DNA of 64,000 nt from Whitmania pigra (GCA_021613335.1 JAJTWR010000299.1:3569501-3633500), one strand, 5' to 3'; positions 26,001-38,431 are shown, numbered from the stretch's first letter. Notes: generated from the letters alone by a model not told the origin. Numbers and translations are program-made.

Positions 26001-29000
26001 CACATGTGCCAAACAAGGTCCCGCTGTCCTGCCATGCTGCTGGCCATTTTTGGGGCCAATGTGGAGTAATTCAACTGTGGCTCCATCAAAATTTGTGTAA
26101 AACTTGGAAATAATAATCTGCAGTTAAACAAATTATGATTATTGTTAAATGATTATCGTGGATAATTAAGCTTTACATCGATCGGGTTGTTATTGAGCAC
26201 TGTGAAGTTAAGAGATCTTTTTTCTCCTGTGGCAAGTGTTCCAAAATTCAGGTAGCCACTCAAATAATTTGAATCGTGGTAAACCTGCAGTTTCCCGTTA
26301 TAAACTATCACGGACACGGAGAAAAGAGATAAATTCGTGTGAAGAATCATTTCCGTGTTAAAGTGCAGGTCTGCCCTCTCCGGATGAAACATCAGAGTCA
26401 ACAGAAGCAGCTCTTCACCAGGCCTAATTAGAACTGGTCTCGAGAAATTTAAGACCTGATAACACAAACGAAAAAATTATTCTTTATTTATTTATTTATT
26501 TGATTATAGTCCGTTGCATAACTGAGATGATTTGGACTTTAAAGTAGTGTCGGCCACCGGGGACGGTGGGTTTTATGCCCAGACCCGGGAAAATTATTCA
26601 AAAACACAGCTTATTTATATAGCACCATGAGCAGAAGCAACAGGGCGCTCAAATCATTTATGTAGCGCTGCACACCAGCTGTAGAAACTGGGTTTCGAAC
26701 ATGACATGTAATGACCATCTCAAGGCACATTTCATCGACTGGCAAAATGCATTCAGAAATGGTTTCATTTCAGTTGTTCAAATATAATTTCAGAAATGTT
26801 GAAGTTACACATCAGTCACTCAACTAATCTTCTGGTATATATTTGATAAGCATCAATTACTGCTTATGTTTGAAGTCAGAAAGCAAATTTCACTTATGAG
26901 AGCAAATGCACAACCTTAAGTTAAAGAAGGAAATCGAAAACGATCAGTTTATTTCAAAACAACGGAAATATTTTAAAGTCATGCTTTATTTTGAACAATG
27001 AAACTTTTTGAATTTCACTGCTTGAAATGCGAGACAATGTTAAAATGTCAATTTTACCATAAATTAACTTAGTATTTTTTTAGGGACATTTGTAATAAAT
27101 TGAATTAAAACGAAGATGTAAAAAATCCAGATATGCATTGATCAGATGTATTGAATCACTCACCGAGAAAAAACCTTTCGCCTGTGCTCCTAAGCTGACA
27201 TTGAATATAACAACAGGATGTTGAAACAAGTTTTTTACAGGAAAGCTATGTGAGATGGTTTGATTGTTCCCCAAACTATAGAAATATAAACTCTTGTTGT
27301 ACTGGAGATCCCTGTTAATGGGAAGCAGCATAAATCAATTACCGAAGCTAGATTGATGGAATGAATTAACAGAATGCACAGACACATGCAATAGCATAAC
27401 ATATTATCTCTTATTTGAGGCTTTGTTACAGCAAGCTACAATGACTGAATTAAATCAGAAAGTAGAATAACAGATTAACATCTTTACCCAAAAAAAACTT
27501 GTGCCTGGTAAGGGATTTGCAACTTTTGTGGAGAATCTGCTGACCATAGGACAATGTGTCCACTGCATTCCTTTAGGGACACTGCTTTTGAGGCTAAAAC
27601 CAAACTCTTGGTCACTAAGTTGTATTGAGAGCATCCTGTTTGTAAGGATGTAAATACCTTGAAACGTTACTAAAGCCACACCGGATGGGTTGAAGATGTC
27701 GTACTTGACTTCCAGTGGCACAAAGTCTACCTCGATGGCTTCGTTCGGTGGTTCGACGGTTACGTTCTGCAACAATCAAACATTTTAATTTTTGATACTT
27801 TCATTTCTACTGTCAAAAATGCTGGAACAATTTTATAAAATGAAATATTGAAATGATTTGTTTACATTGATGTAATTGTGTAATTAATGGAACAAATCTT
27901 ACAGTTATGTGTATAGACTGTGATTTAGAGTTTAGCACTTCTAGTTTGAGACTTGTGTTTTCATCAAATGTTCTCAAAATGCCAAAATCTAACATCTCAG
28001 TCACAGAGAACAGACCAGGACCTAGAAAAAACTTAATTAGTATTGAGGAAAAGGAACAGTTCAACAAATAAGTGGTATACTTGAAGTAACTTCAACTTCC
28101 ATGGGTACCACCAACATCTCTTCTTTGCTTTCTTTATTTGTTTTGATTCGGATAAAAGCCGTATGATTGTTTTCAACCCGGCCTAGAAAGTTGGCTTTCA
28201 TTATAGGTTTAGTTTCATAGGGTGGAATTTCCTAGATAAAGCAAGCACAACAAAATAATTATAATGTATTCAAAGTTGAGTACAAAGAGTAATCAATCTT
28301 TGCTAATAATAGTAATAACAGCCATAATACCAACCCACATGTCCTTGGTGGCTTCAACTTCACCTGAAGGAAGTTCAAGGTGCAAATCACTCCCGCTGCT
28401 GTAAATTTCTTGAACCTGCGATCAACAGAATGATTTATAACATCATTTGAGGCAAAAGGTGTATCCTTAAATTCAGATGACATTAAGTAACGTGGGCAAA
28501 TGAATCTCATTTCCAAGTTACCTGCAGAACCGATCCGTGGGGGTTGTACAGGTGTATGACAGGGGAAAAACTGCTATTTATGGGAACTCTTGCACCGAGA
28601 ACCGGTCGGATCCTGTAAGGGTTTTGCATTCCTTCGCCAGAGACCTTCGGGTTATTGTGAGCATTTAACAACAAAGTAACAAGCAGTAAGGCATGCAACC
28701 CACGTGATATTTGAAGGACCCACGCGAAGAATGAATGTACAGAGTGGTCTTTATTTGGCCAAGATTTTGAGCAAGAAAGCAAATTTCAAATGTTGTATTT
28801 CCCATTGGGGCTACCAACTGCATCAAACATAATTTTGAGTTAAATGATGCTATAAAATCAGTAATTTATTATATACATATAAACAGAAATTTCTAATTTA
28901 CAAAAAATGATCTGAAAACTTCTATTTCCATCTATCAAAAACAAATTTCTAAATTATAAAATTACTTAACAATGAAACAAACATAAAGCATAAAAATATA

Positions 29001-31710
29001 TGAGCCCATCAGTAAATTCACATTTGATAGATTTCTCTATACAAATACAGTGAGCACCATTTCAGGGAAGCATTTGAGAAACACACACACACAGTAGACA
29101 AACAACCCAATCCAAGTTCATACATTTCGAAAGCCTAAAAAATGCATCTTCTAATGACCTTTAACCTCCAGCATGCACACGACTGTATATTCAGATGTAT
29201 AACAAAGCAGCAGTAATAGGCTGCAGGATTACCTTATCCTCAAAAAACGAGCAGTGAAAATGAGGGCTGCTACCCGAGATGGACAGAAGGTGGAGGCTCA
29301 GTTGGGTGTTGGTGTTGTGCACCATGATCTGCTGCACAAAAGGCATTCCGATAGGTCTGCGTGAAAAAATTTAAATCAATAATTAATTTAAGTTGCAATT
29401 ACCAGTTTTTAATCAAATTGTTGCAATTTGATTTAATTTTAAAACAAAACTCATTCGCTTTTTAACACAATAAATGTTCTTTAAATTTAGTGAAAAATCA
29501 ATTATGTAACATTGCAGCATCCAACAACACTGATCATTTCCATTAGCATGAAATGGTTTCTCTCATTTGTGTGCATGCAATTATTCCACAAGTTTTTTAA
29601 ACTGCAGGAAGGAAATTTGTTCCCCAATAATATGATGTTATTAAAATCCAGTGACTGCAAATTTTTTTCACTCTCAGCAACATTTGTATGCATATTAATT
29701 ACACTTTCGTGTACATCTTATGTATGTTAAATACCGTGACAGAGCATACATTGGAAAGCACAAGATTTTACAAAGCTAATTAGAAACATTTGTGTCAGGC
29801 GTAGTAAAGTCTACTTAGAATCCCTCTTAAATAGCAGATTTGTAATAACTTCTATATATGGAATAAAATATACTTTATTTCACTCTTAATCAAGAACTAG
29901 TAAATCAAATATAACAAGAACATAAGCAATCCCACTACGAACCTTGAACCATAATCCATAAAGGGTGGATTGAAAAAAATGTCGCTGAAAAACAAACAAA
30001 ATTTTCAATGGAATTGTCATCACTATCAATTAAACAAATCACCAAAGAAAGCCTGCCACATAACATGAGATATGACGTCTTAAGATAAATGTCTGACTAA
30101 TGTCCACTTATGACACACATTAAATTTAATCTGCTGTCTATCTGCTACCTGGACTCAATCAATTATTATGTGGGAAAATCAATTTGCATCAATTAATCAT
30201 GCAATAGAACAGTGCACACATATTTATGAAAAGTACAAATGTTATTGAGAACTTACCTATTAAAGCTAGGAGATTCATATCTGAGGGACTCCTTTAAATA
30301 AATAATATACATAATAAAATAAAATATAATAATATACACACATTGTATATTATGTATTGCAGGCAAAAAATATTTTAAAATTCAACTTTTAAATCTATAA
30401 TGTAAAACTCATTACTTCTGTTACTCATAAGTCACAAAGTCAGCTAACCAATCATGATGTTTTAAACACATCTTAACATAAAATGAAATTTTAAATATTC
30501 TCAGTGATTTGTACAATTGAAGCAGTATGTTTGGCTCTACAATCAAGATTGATAAATATCATCTTTTGTTTATTGATTAATAAATTGAAACCAATAAATC
30601 AATGTTTATCAATATTAAACTTAAATTTTAAAAGTAATTTTGTTTGTGGTTTTGAAATACCGTTACTCAAAAATCTCAAGTCAGTTTAAGCAAGGAATAA
30701 ATTGAATAGTTGTACTTGGAATGGTCTTCCAGAATTATAAAGCTCTTCTTCTGCTCCATTTATAAAAGCTGAAAAGATAAATGAGCAAATTTATACATTC
30801 CTAACTCAAAAATTTCAAAAACACATGCTCTACTATGAAAACTCCCATCTATCAAGATTATTAAATAATTATATTGGAGCAAAGTTTTTTTTTCAAACAA
30901 TTGAAAGCAATAAATGTACAAGTTGATTTTGTAAAAATGTTGAGCTGATGCCTTTATTCAAAACAATTATTTTATCTACTAAAACTAAATTTGTTTCAAG
31001 ATGAAATTGAGTAAAAATGTCTTCTCAATAATAGCCAAGAGTGACTTATTTAAGGCTAATTACTTGAACCATGTATTCCATCATTCCATAATGATGCAAA
31101 CATTGCAAAATTGTAAACAAATTCAAATTATGCATGTTTAGTAGATCATTTACTGAGTTACAAGTGCTTAGATTGTTGTAAAAGTGTTTTTATTGACTAA
31201 ATTACATTATGTAGCATTCATAGCAATGCAAATTATTTCTGAAACAAATATTCTTGCTTGCACAAAAACCATCAATGGCAAACACACAAGTAATTATATG
31301 CAATATCAAATATGATTACAGATTAAGTTCACTTCGATCTTTGATCTACCTTAATGTCTTCTTAACTATTTTGCATTTGACTTGCATTGATTTTGGCGTT
31401 GACTGACTTTGCAAATAAAAAAACTGTCACAATTTTACCTCAACAGAGAACCTCAACGATCTAGCGAAAACGACCAAAAATGTAATGCACTCGAGTGTTG
31501 GGCTAATTTACAAAAACATGCTCAGAAAACATAATCCCTAATATGATAGAAGATGTTCAAGCTATAACCTTTGCTTTGCAGTTCAATGCTTCCTCTGCAC
31601 GGAACTAGTTTTGAAACAATATTTACAAATATGAAATAATGCAGGACTTTTTTTATAACTCTACTCTTTCCCTTTTTAGCGCTAATCGCCATATTGCATC
31701 GAATCAACAT
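20029..31710 (-). CDS. TMEM131: TMEM131, collagen-recruiting ER/Golgi membrane protein
   Basis: Type I membrane protein whose luminal PapD-like domains bind procollagen and whose tail recruits TRAPPIII for secretion. About 30 exons; the first four are 31569-31710, 30716-30768, 30257-30291 and 29943-29984, joined in frame. Exon 1 encodes a basic start followed by VLHYFIFVNIVSKLV, fitting a signal peptide. Family blocks follow in order: IFFNPPFMDYGSRPIGMPFV, IRPVLGARVPINSSFSPVI, LFSVTEMLDFGILRTFDENT, then repeated Ig-like luminal segments. LFTPDFSMS precedes the single membrane span in the exon at 22415-23242 (FYCIVVLMAFMAICIVTAAY). The cytosolic part is Ser/Lys-rich and ends in a W/S/P/N-rich tail (GSIWNPTSTGS), as in vertebrate TMEM131. 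The gene is head-to-head with SDF2. Confidence 0.92.
26580..26745 (-). repeat. SINE relic in a TMEM131 intron (copy 2 of 3)
   Basis: Reverse-complemented it contains CATGTTCGAAACCCAG (B-box-like) and GCGCTACATAAAT, then GAGCGCCCT. These are the same blocks as in the element at 55788-55930, partly rearranged and diverged. It lies in the long intron between the exon ending near 26458 and the one starting near 27160. Confidence 0.5.
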
Positions 31711-32532
31711 TGTATACTTCCGTGACAAATATGTTCTTGGACGCAGCCATGTAAAAGTTACTAAGCAAATATGAATTGGGTGCATCCAACAAAATAATTC
31801 TTATCTATTTTTGTTATTTAACAATTAATGTTTTTTTTATATTAACGTGGCTTTATGCTTTATTAGGCACAGTTGTGGAAGAGTTCTCACAATGTTTATC
31901 TGTTACTGTGCCCTTTAAAAATTGCTATTGTACACTGCACAATGTTCAATCTGCTGTTTTAATTACCATTAAAATATTTTAAGTTATTAGTTATAAGTAT
32001 TCTTATTGATTCGTCTCTCACAATACCCATCATTTCATGTTATATTCAAATCTTTAATAGTTTTGTTTACTAATTATTATTACTTTTATTTAACTATTTA
32101 AATTAATACATATCTGTTTATAGTTGGATTAACTCCCTTAATTTGAAATTTCATACATGTTACTACATCTTTTCCTAGGATATCACTAATACAATCAATT
32201 TCTATGGTTGGAATCAAAAGATTGGTGCACGCAAAAATAATTTTACACGTATTTTGTTTTAAAGTTTTATGGAAGGGTTTATTTTACTCTAAGCATAAAT
32301 ATTTACGTTTTTGAAAGCATAAATATATAGCAAAATCTGACAACTTTGACTTAAACTTAATAAATTAAATTACAAGTCGATTCTTATTTTAGTAAAATTT
32401 ATTTTGTGTAAATTTAATTATCACATCATCCACTTGTTGATTGAGTTACACGTGTTATTGTTTGATTTGTTCAATATATTTTGGGGTGATTGGATCGGAG
32501 TTGTTTCGGTTTGGCACTAGGAGCTTGGAAGG
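31711..32532. promoter_or_regulatory. Head-to-head intergenic region of TMEM131 and SDF2
   Basis: About 820 bases lie between the two divergent start codons. Both products act in the ER, so a shared promoter is possible, though the sequence shows no obvious ER-stress element to me. It is AT-rich, with no gene. Confidence 0.35.
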
Positions 32533-34813
32533 ATGAGTTTGCTGCGGTCACTTCTGTTTTTTGTGATTTTTGCCTTTACCTACGGAAAAAGTGCGTTTGA
32601 CGTTTTATTTGTTTATTAATTTGCATATCTTTATGAAAGCGCTGTAACATAAGCCAGCAGACTTAAATACCATGCAAAATGTGATACATAATATAATAAA
32701 TGACACAACAATGATTAACATTAATAATTACCTTGTTAAAATTAGCATCGCGAGTCTACATGAAAAATTCCAATTGAATTTTGGTGGGTTTTGGTGGAGT
32801 GAAAGAATTTGGCGTCTTGGGGAAGTATTTCAAACCCTTGAAGAGATACCTAGAGCACATATAATATATTTGTACAGATGGGGGAATTCTGTCAAAAGAA
32901 TTTAATGAGAGAGAGATAATTCAGTGAAATATTTGAGTGTTGTTCATACTGTGGTGTTCGTAGTCAATTTAGATAATTATGACAGTGAAGTTAGCAAGAC
33001 TTTAGCCAGAAGTTATTAATCAATAACTCTGGAACGCATAAAGCTAGAAGCATAATTTATTACTTGCTCGAAAGGTTTTGCTTGGGAAATTAACGTATTA
33101 AAATTATATGTTTAATCAAAATTTAAGACTAATGTATGAAGTTTTAATTGTTATAATGAGAAAACTAAAATTCATTGATGTGTTTCAAAATAGGCTTCTA
33201 GACTATTGAACGAAAGAGACGATACAACGAATTAGACCTTATAACGAAATTAAAAATTTGTCAAATTAAAATTTAATTCGAATAAATATTGCCATTATTA
33301 AACATGCATAAAAACAACAAAGTCCTGAAATTTATGCCAAACAATAAAAATTTGAAACTCTGGCGATAAAATTGAATTTACTAGTTCTATTTATTAAATC
33401 AAATCTTTTTTTATTCCTATATATATTGGATCTTATAACGAATTAGATCTTACAACGAATTGGATCTTATATTCAAATCGTCTTCTTCCTCCAATAGTCT
33501 GGCACCCTTCAAAATATATTTAAATACTAAAAAATATTTCCTTTCGTAAAATATATATTTAGCTGACGTGTCTCCAGAGCAAGTAACCAAAACTTAATTT
33601 TACTTTACTTTTCATATAATTTTTCTTATAACTTTTCTTATGCTTAGAGACCTTCCTCAAAAAAATTATAAGTAAAGATTGTTCTTGGTGTTCCAACTGT
33701 TTATGATCCTCAGATAATAATATGATTTAGAAGCTTACTTTTTCACATTTTTAGCTGCTAAGATTAAAGTGGCTAATGCTAGCACAATGTAAAATTCATG
33801 TTTTTTAATGTATAAGATTTTATTTATTCTCCAGAATTCAATTATGATTATGTCACCTGTGGGTCGGCTTTGAAATTGCTTAATGTTGCCCATAACGTGC
33901 GTCTCCATTCACATGATGTCAAATACGGTTCAGGCAGTGGCCAACAGGTGTTTTGTTTATGTAATTTTGCATGAATTGGTTGTTTTGTCTAACAGGCATT
34001 ACTTTTTTAATGCTTTCCAGTCAGTTACTGCTGTAGATTCATCTGATGACCATAACAGTTATTGGAAGGTTAATGGCAAGATTGGCAGTGATTGCATAAG
34101 GGGGTTAGAATTTGATATAACTTTATTATTAATCTTCCTCCACTAGAGACAAGAATAAAAATTTTATTCATCTGATAACGTATGTAGCTATCAATTACAT
34201 TTATTAATTTAGTTAAATTATCTGTACATTTTGTCTAGATGAGTAAATATGTCTTACGAAAATATTTGTTCTAGTACTCCAATCAAATGCGGTCAGACTA
34301 TCAGACTTCAGCATCTCTCTACTGGAAGGAATCTTCATAGCCATACATTTGTCTCTCCTCTGTCAAGGAACTTAGAAGTGAGCGCATTTGGAGAAAGAGG
34401 AGAAGGCGATGAAGGTATTTGTTGCAGATGCTATGATGTTGCTTTGCACAAATATTTCTTACTCTTTGTTAAACACTTTACTCATTTCAACATTTGTTTA
34501 AGGTGATTATTGGACTGTGATTTGTAGTGGAGATCATTGGAGAAGGGATGATAAAGTCAGATTGAAGCATGTTCATACAGAGGGGTTGGATTTCATTTCT
34601 TTTAAGTTTTATTTTGAAATTTGTTTGAAAGGGTTTGTCGCCTGAAGGTACTTACATGTTTCTGGTGATACCTTTGGGAGACCCATACACGGGCAGAGAG
34701 AGGTCAGCGGTTTCTCTTCCTACAGCGAATATAACTTCTGGAGGGCTGCAGAAGGAATTTATATCAAGCCTGAGACTGCTAGCTTTGACTATAAAATTCG
34801 AGAAGATCTTTGA
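32533..34813 (+). CDS. SDF2: SDF2/SDF2L1, ER-luminal MIR-domain cochaperone
   Basis: MIR-domain partner of ERdj3 and BiP that keeps unfolded clients soluble in the ER. Six exons: 32533-32590, 33835-33947, 34021-34103, 34275-34414, 34503-34584 and 34648-34813, summing to 213 residues (human SDF2 211). The start MSLLRSLLFFVIFAFTYGKS is a clear signal peptide. MIR repeats are seen as NVRLHSHDVKYGSGSGQQSV, SYWKV, CGQTIRLQHLSTGRNLHSH, DYWTVIC, VRLKHVHTEGYLHVSGD and FGRPIHGQREVSGF. The last exon must be read in the frame starting YLHVSG; another longer open frame there is spurious. The C-terminus is REDL, a KDEL-like ER retrieval signal. The last intron (34585-34647, 63 bases) has a weak GTTGGA donor and an AAG acceptor. 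Confidence 0.94.
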
Positions 34814-35446
34814 GTACATTTAGTATGGTCCCAGATTGAATTTTGATGTGCTATCTTTTTTTTATGTTTAGGAATAAATTAAGGAATACATTGTTTATCA
34901 TGGTTGGAGTCTATTAATTGAAGACTAGGTTTTCAATCGACATGTTGCGTACGTGTAACTAAAAGTAAAAAATCCGCGATTTCGCGAATAACCGCTTAAA
35001 ATGGGAGATTTTGGACGATGAGTGGCGGGAAGGTCGTGCACGCCGTAACGTAACCGTTAAGATGTACGCTGAAACCAAAATCCTTTTTGCAGCTGCTTTA
35101 TAGATAAAGTGCTTTAATTAAGTAGGCTAGCTAAGTAACGTTGCAGTTGGTGAATGTCGTGACAACTGCTTCAGTCAACGATATTGGTTGCTTTATTAGT
35201 ATTTGAACAAAATTACAGTGTTAATTTTAAATAAAACTTTACTGATAATAATTAAATTTTTATTGTTTATTATATTATAAAATTTTATTATATATTTTAA
35301 TATATATTTATATTCTTTGATTGTTCTTGTCGATGCTTTTTACTGTAGTGTTTTTATCGCTCATATTTTGATTCCTTCATTTAAATAGTACCAAAGAATA
35401 ATCGATCAGCTTGCCGAAGATAATATTTTACTGATCATAGCTAAGT
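34814..35446. other. Gap: SDF2 3' flank and promoter of the MBD gene
   Basis: A very AT-rich core at 35220-35310, flanked by ordinary sequence. A TTTAAATAG acceptor-like site just before 35390 leaves room for an upstream non-coding exon of the MBD gene. No other feature is seen. Confidence 0.35.
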
Positions 35447-38431
35447 ATGTCTACAGATGTTGCTTCCGTAAATTTGGACAATGCAGAAACCATTAATTCT
35501 TCAAAGAATGAAGTTAAAAAGACAAGAAAGTCGACAGCTAATGTATCTGTTAAAGCAATTTTGGGTTATGTCGGATCTAACTTTAAAGAAAAATTTTCTA
35601 AAAAGAAAAACTCTAAATCTAAAAAGTCAGATGTCAACTTTTCTAAAGTCGAAAAAGAAGACCAATACAGTAGCGATACATCACAACCTAAAAATTATGA
35701 AACTCCATCTTTGAAAGAGAAGAAAGACGTTAAAGCTACCAAAAGAACAACACAACCTAAAAATTCTGAAACTCCACCTTTGAAAGACAAGAAAGAAGTT
35801 AATGCTACTAATTCATCACAACCTAAAAATTCTGAAACTCCTCCTTTGAAAGACAAGAAAGAAGTTCAAGATAATTTATCCCAAGCCATGCAAATTCATG
35901 AGACAAAATCAATGTGTGTTGTCCCAGAAGAATGGACCAGACCTTTTAAACAGGGCTGGAGGAGAGAAATAGTTTATAGAGGTGTCCAAAATCCTGCAAA
36001 ACAATCAAAGCAATGTGATATATATTACTTTACGCCAGATAATGCGAAACTGAGATCTTTACCAATGATAACAGATTATTTAGCAAAAACTAACTCTGAT
36101 CTAACCAAAGAATGTTTTTCATTTTCCAAGCAAAAGATTTATAGTGAGCCACAAGAAATTGTTAGAAATGCAGGAGAAAAAAATGGAGCAACTAAGACTG
36201 TTATGGATGAAGCAAAAATTCAAATTAAAAATACAAAAGATTTTCCAAATGTCAAGAAAAATGGAACCCCAGTTACAAGAAGAAAATCTAGGAAAGTTGA
36301 GTCAAAACACCAGGATTCAAAGAGCAGCACAAAAGATGACAGCATGAAAGAAGACATCCAGGAAATATTGTCTGCTTCTCTGCCATCTAATGAGCAAAAT
36401 TCAGTTCCTAAAGGAATAAAAAGAAAACTGGAAGAGGACAAAGAAGTTGAGGAGAGACCACCAAAGAAAATTCTCATTTGTGATGAGACTGTAAGAGCAA
36501 ATCAGAAAAAGAAGTCAAGTAATAAAGAGAGTTCTGGAAAAAAAGCATCAAAGAAATCTCTTACCAGCCCAACAAATGGGAAGAGGAAATTGGTAGAGGT
36601 TGAAGAAACTTCAAAGGAAAAATCTTCAGAGAAATTGACTGAAATGTGTAATAGCCCTGTCACTAAGAAAAGAAAATCAGAGTTGCATGAAACAGTTATC
36701 CAAGAGGACTCATTGATGAAAACTTTTACTTGTGATGATATAGAAAGTAGTCCAATGAATCAGGAATCAATTTTGCATTGCAAGAGTAATGAAAGCAACA
36801 AAGCCACTGACATGGGTTTACCAAAGGAAGAAACTGAACTTGATTCAAAGGAAATTCCTGAGACATCTTTTGAATTTGAAAATCTGAAAGATAACATGAT
36901 GAATGAAGCAGATAATAATTCATGTAAAAACAGTGATGAAGTGGTCACTCATGCAGCTAATGAACCTGAAAAATCATTTGAAAATGTTGATGAAGTTGTC
37001 ACCCATGAGGACAATGTACCAGAAAAAAACTCATTTGAAAATGATGCAGTGATTACCCATGTCGACAATGAACCAGAAAAAGACTCATTTCAAAATGAAG
37101 CATTCATCCACATAGCCAATGAACCAGAAAAAGAATCATTTGAAAATGACAATGAATTGATCACTCATCCAGCTGATGAAACAGAAAATGATGAAGTGGT
37201 CACTCATGTTGACAATGAAACAAAAAATGAAGTGGTCACTCATGTTGACAATGAAACAGATAATGATGAAGTGGTCACTCATGTTGACAATGAAACAGAA
37301 AATGATGAAGTGGTCACTCATGTTGACAATGAAACAGATAATGACGAAGTGGTCACTCATGTTGACAATGAAACAGAAAATGATGAAGTGGTCCCTCATG
37401 TTGACAATAAACCAGAAAATGATGAAGTGGTCACTCATGCTGACAACGAACCAGAAAAAGACTCATTTCAAAATGAAGTGTTAATTCATGTAGCCAATGA
37501 ACCAGAAAAAGATTCATTTGAAACTGACAAGGAATCGCCATCGGTCACTCATCCAGCTGATGATATCATTGAAAATGATGAAGAGGTCACTCATGTTGAC
37601 AATGAACAAGAAAAAGAACCATTACAACAAGATGATGAAGCAACTGGTATGCAGGCAACAGAATATTTACAGCAAGATGATTTTTCTATTCTTTCGGAGA
37701 ATATTTTTGATGAGAAAGAAAATATTTCAGAAACACTGCAAGAATCAAATGCAAAATTTCAAGAATTTGTAGAAGGTAGAGTTTTAAGAGAAATCTTGCC
37801 TGAAGTTGATAACGGTCTGGCAGAGTCCTCCCAGAGTCCTTTGCTCAGTGAGCAAAAGCATGCTGATGTTTCTTCAGAAAATTCTGCTTTTAAGGAAGAA
37901 GTTAATAATGACTTAAATGAACAGTATTTAAAGAAGGATATTGCAAAGAAATGCAAAATTGTATGCAATGTTTGCATGCGTGAACAAGAGATTAACAGTG
38001 ACTTATCGAGTGTAGAACCAGTTTGTGAAGCTTGTATGGTACTTTCAAAAGAGAGTGGATTGATCAGAAACCACAAATCTGCAGCTGAAATTAATAATAC
38101 TAGTCATTCCCAGCCAGGTGAAAAAGGTGAGGGTTGCATCAGACAATCTGTTGATACAATGTCTTTGGCTAATCTTCACACTATAGTTGTTGATGAGAAC
38201 ATTTGTTCTCTGCTTGATGTTACCAAGAAGTTCAATTTGCTTATCAAAGATCACATAAGGTTGGTAGAACCAGGGAACACATTTCTTGACTCTGATGGTC
38301 TTAACATCAGACTGAAGATTCCTCTCCCAACAGAGCTCGTGAGAACTTCACAACCACTGAAAGTAATTTTTGATGGTCGCAATGATATTCAAAGGTTGAT
38401 TGTGAAACTTGATGAGGAATCTTTATCATGA
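35447..38431 (+). CDS. Methyl-CpG-binding-domain protein with acidic tandem repeats
   Basis: One uninterrupted frame of 994 codons. Residues about 158-230 form an MBD: PEEWTRPFKQGWRREIVYRG, CDIYYFTPDNAKLRSLP and LTKECFSFSKQKI match the domain's strand-loop-strand-helix plan (W-x-R-x-x-x-R, D-x-Y-Y-x-(S/T)-P, L-x-x-x-L). The first 150 residues are Lys/Ser-rich with about three copies of an NSETPPLKDKK unit. Residues about 300-420 hold several basic clusters that could be nuclear localisation signals. Residues about 497-720 are an acidic low-complexity region whose core is a near-perfect 13-residue repeat (NDEVVTHVDNETE). Near residues 838-863 two Cys pairs (CNVC and CEAC) suggest a small zinc finger. 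The C-terminal 80 residues look folded but I do not recognise them. A chromatin role is inference from the MBD. Vertebrate orthology is unclear. Confidence 0.75.
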   Translation: MSTDVASVNLDNAETINSSKNEVKKTRKSTANVSVKAILGYVGSNFKEKFSKKKNSKSKKSDVNFSKVEKEDQYSSDTSQPKNYETPSLKEKKDVKATKRTTQPKNSETPPLKDKKEVNATNSSQPKNSETPPLKDKKEVQDNLSQAMQIHETKSMCVVPEEWTRPFKQGWRREIVYRGVQNPAKQSKQCDIYYFTPDNAKLRSLPMITDYLAKTNSDLTKECFSFSKQKIYSEPQEIVRNAGEKNGATKTVMDEAKIQIKNTKDFPNVKKNGTPVTRRKSRKVESKHQDSKSSTKDDSMKEDIQEILSASLPSNEQNSVPKGIKRKLEEDKEVEERPPKKILICDETVRANQKKKSSNKESSGKKASKKSLTSPTNGKRKLVEVEETSKEKSSEKLTEMCNSPVTKKRKSELHETVIQEDSLMKTFTCDDIESSPMNQESILHCKSNESNKATDMGLPKEETELDSKEIPETSFEFENLKDNMMNEADNNSCKNSDEVVTHAANEPEKSFENVDEVVTHEDNVPEKNSFENDAVITHVDNEPEKDSFQNEAFIHIANEPEKESFENDNELITHPADETENDEVVTHVDNETKNEVVTHVDNETDNDEVVTHVDNETENDEVVTHVDNETDNDEVVTHVDNETENDEVVPHVDNKPENDEVVTHADNEPEKDSFQNEVLIHVANEPEKDSFETDKESPSVTHPADDIIENDEEVTHVDNEQEKEPLQQDDEATGMQATEYLQQDDFSILSENIFDEKENISETLQESNAKFQEFVEGRVLREILPEVDNGLAESSQSPLLSEQKHADVSSENSAFKEEVNNDLNEQYLKKDIAKKCKIVCNVCMREQEINSDLSSVEPVCEACMVLSKESGLIRNHKSAAEINNTSHSQPGEKGEGCIRQSVDTMSLANLHTIVVDENICSLLDVTKKFNLLIKDHIRLVEPGNTFLDSDGLNIRLKIPLPTELVRTSQPLKVIFDGRNDIQRLIVKLDEESLS
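36930..37612 (+). repeat. In-frame tandem repeat in the MBD gene
   Basis: Between 37183 and 37440 there are seven units of about 39 bases (one is 36) encoding the 13-residue unit with VVTHVDNE as its core. Neighbouring units differ by only one or a few bases, and T-E alternates with T-D at the unit end. Longer, older units of the same origin (ending NEPEKDSF) flank it on both sides, from about 36930 and up to 37612. Confidence 0.9.

Noticed and set aside
34635..34823. Open frame reading MSPEGTYMFLVIPLGDPYTG at the SDF2 end
   Set aside because: Wrong frame; the shifted frame gives YLHVSGDTFGRPIHG, which matches SDF2 to its last residues.
37136..37438. Antisense 100-codon frame rich in MSDHFIIFCFIVN repeats
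   Set aside because: Pure shadow of the tandem repeat in the MBD gene on the other strand.
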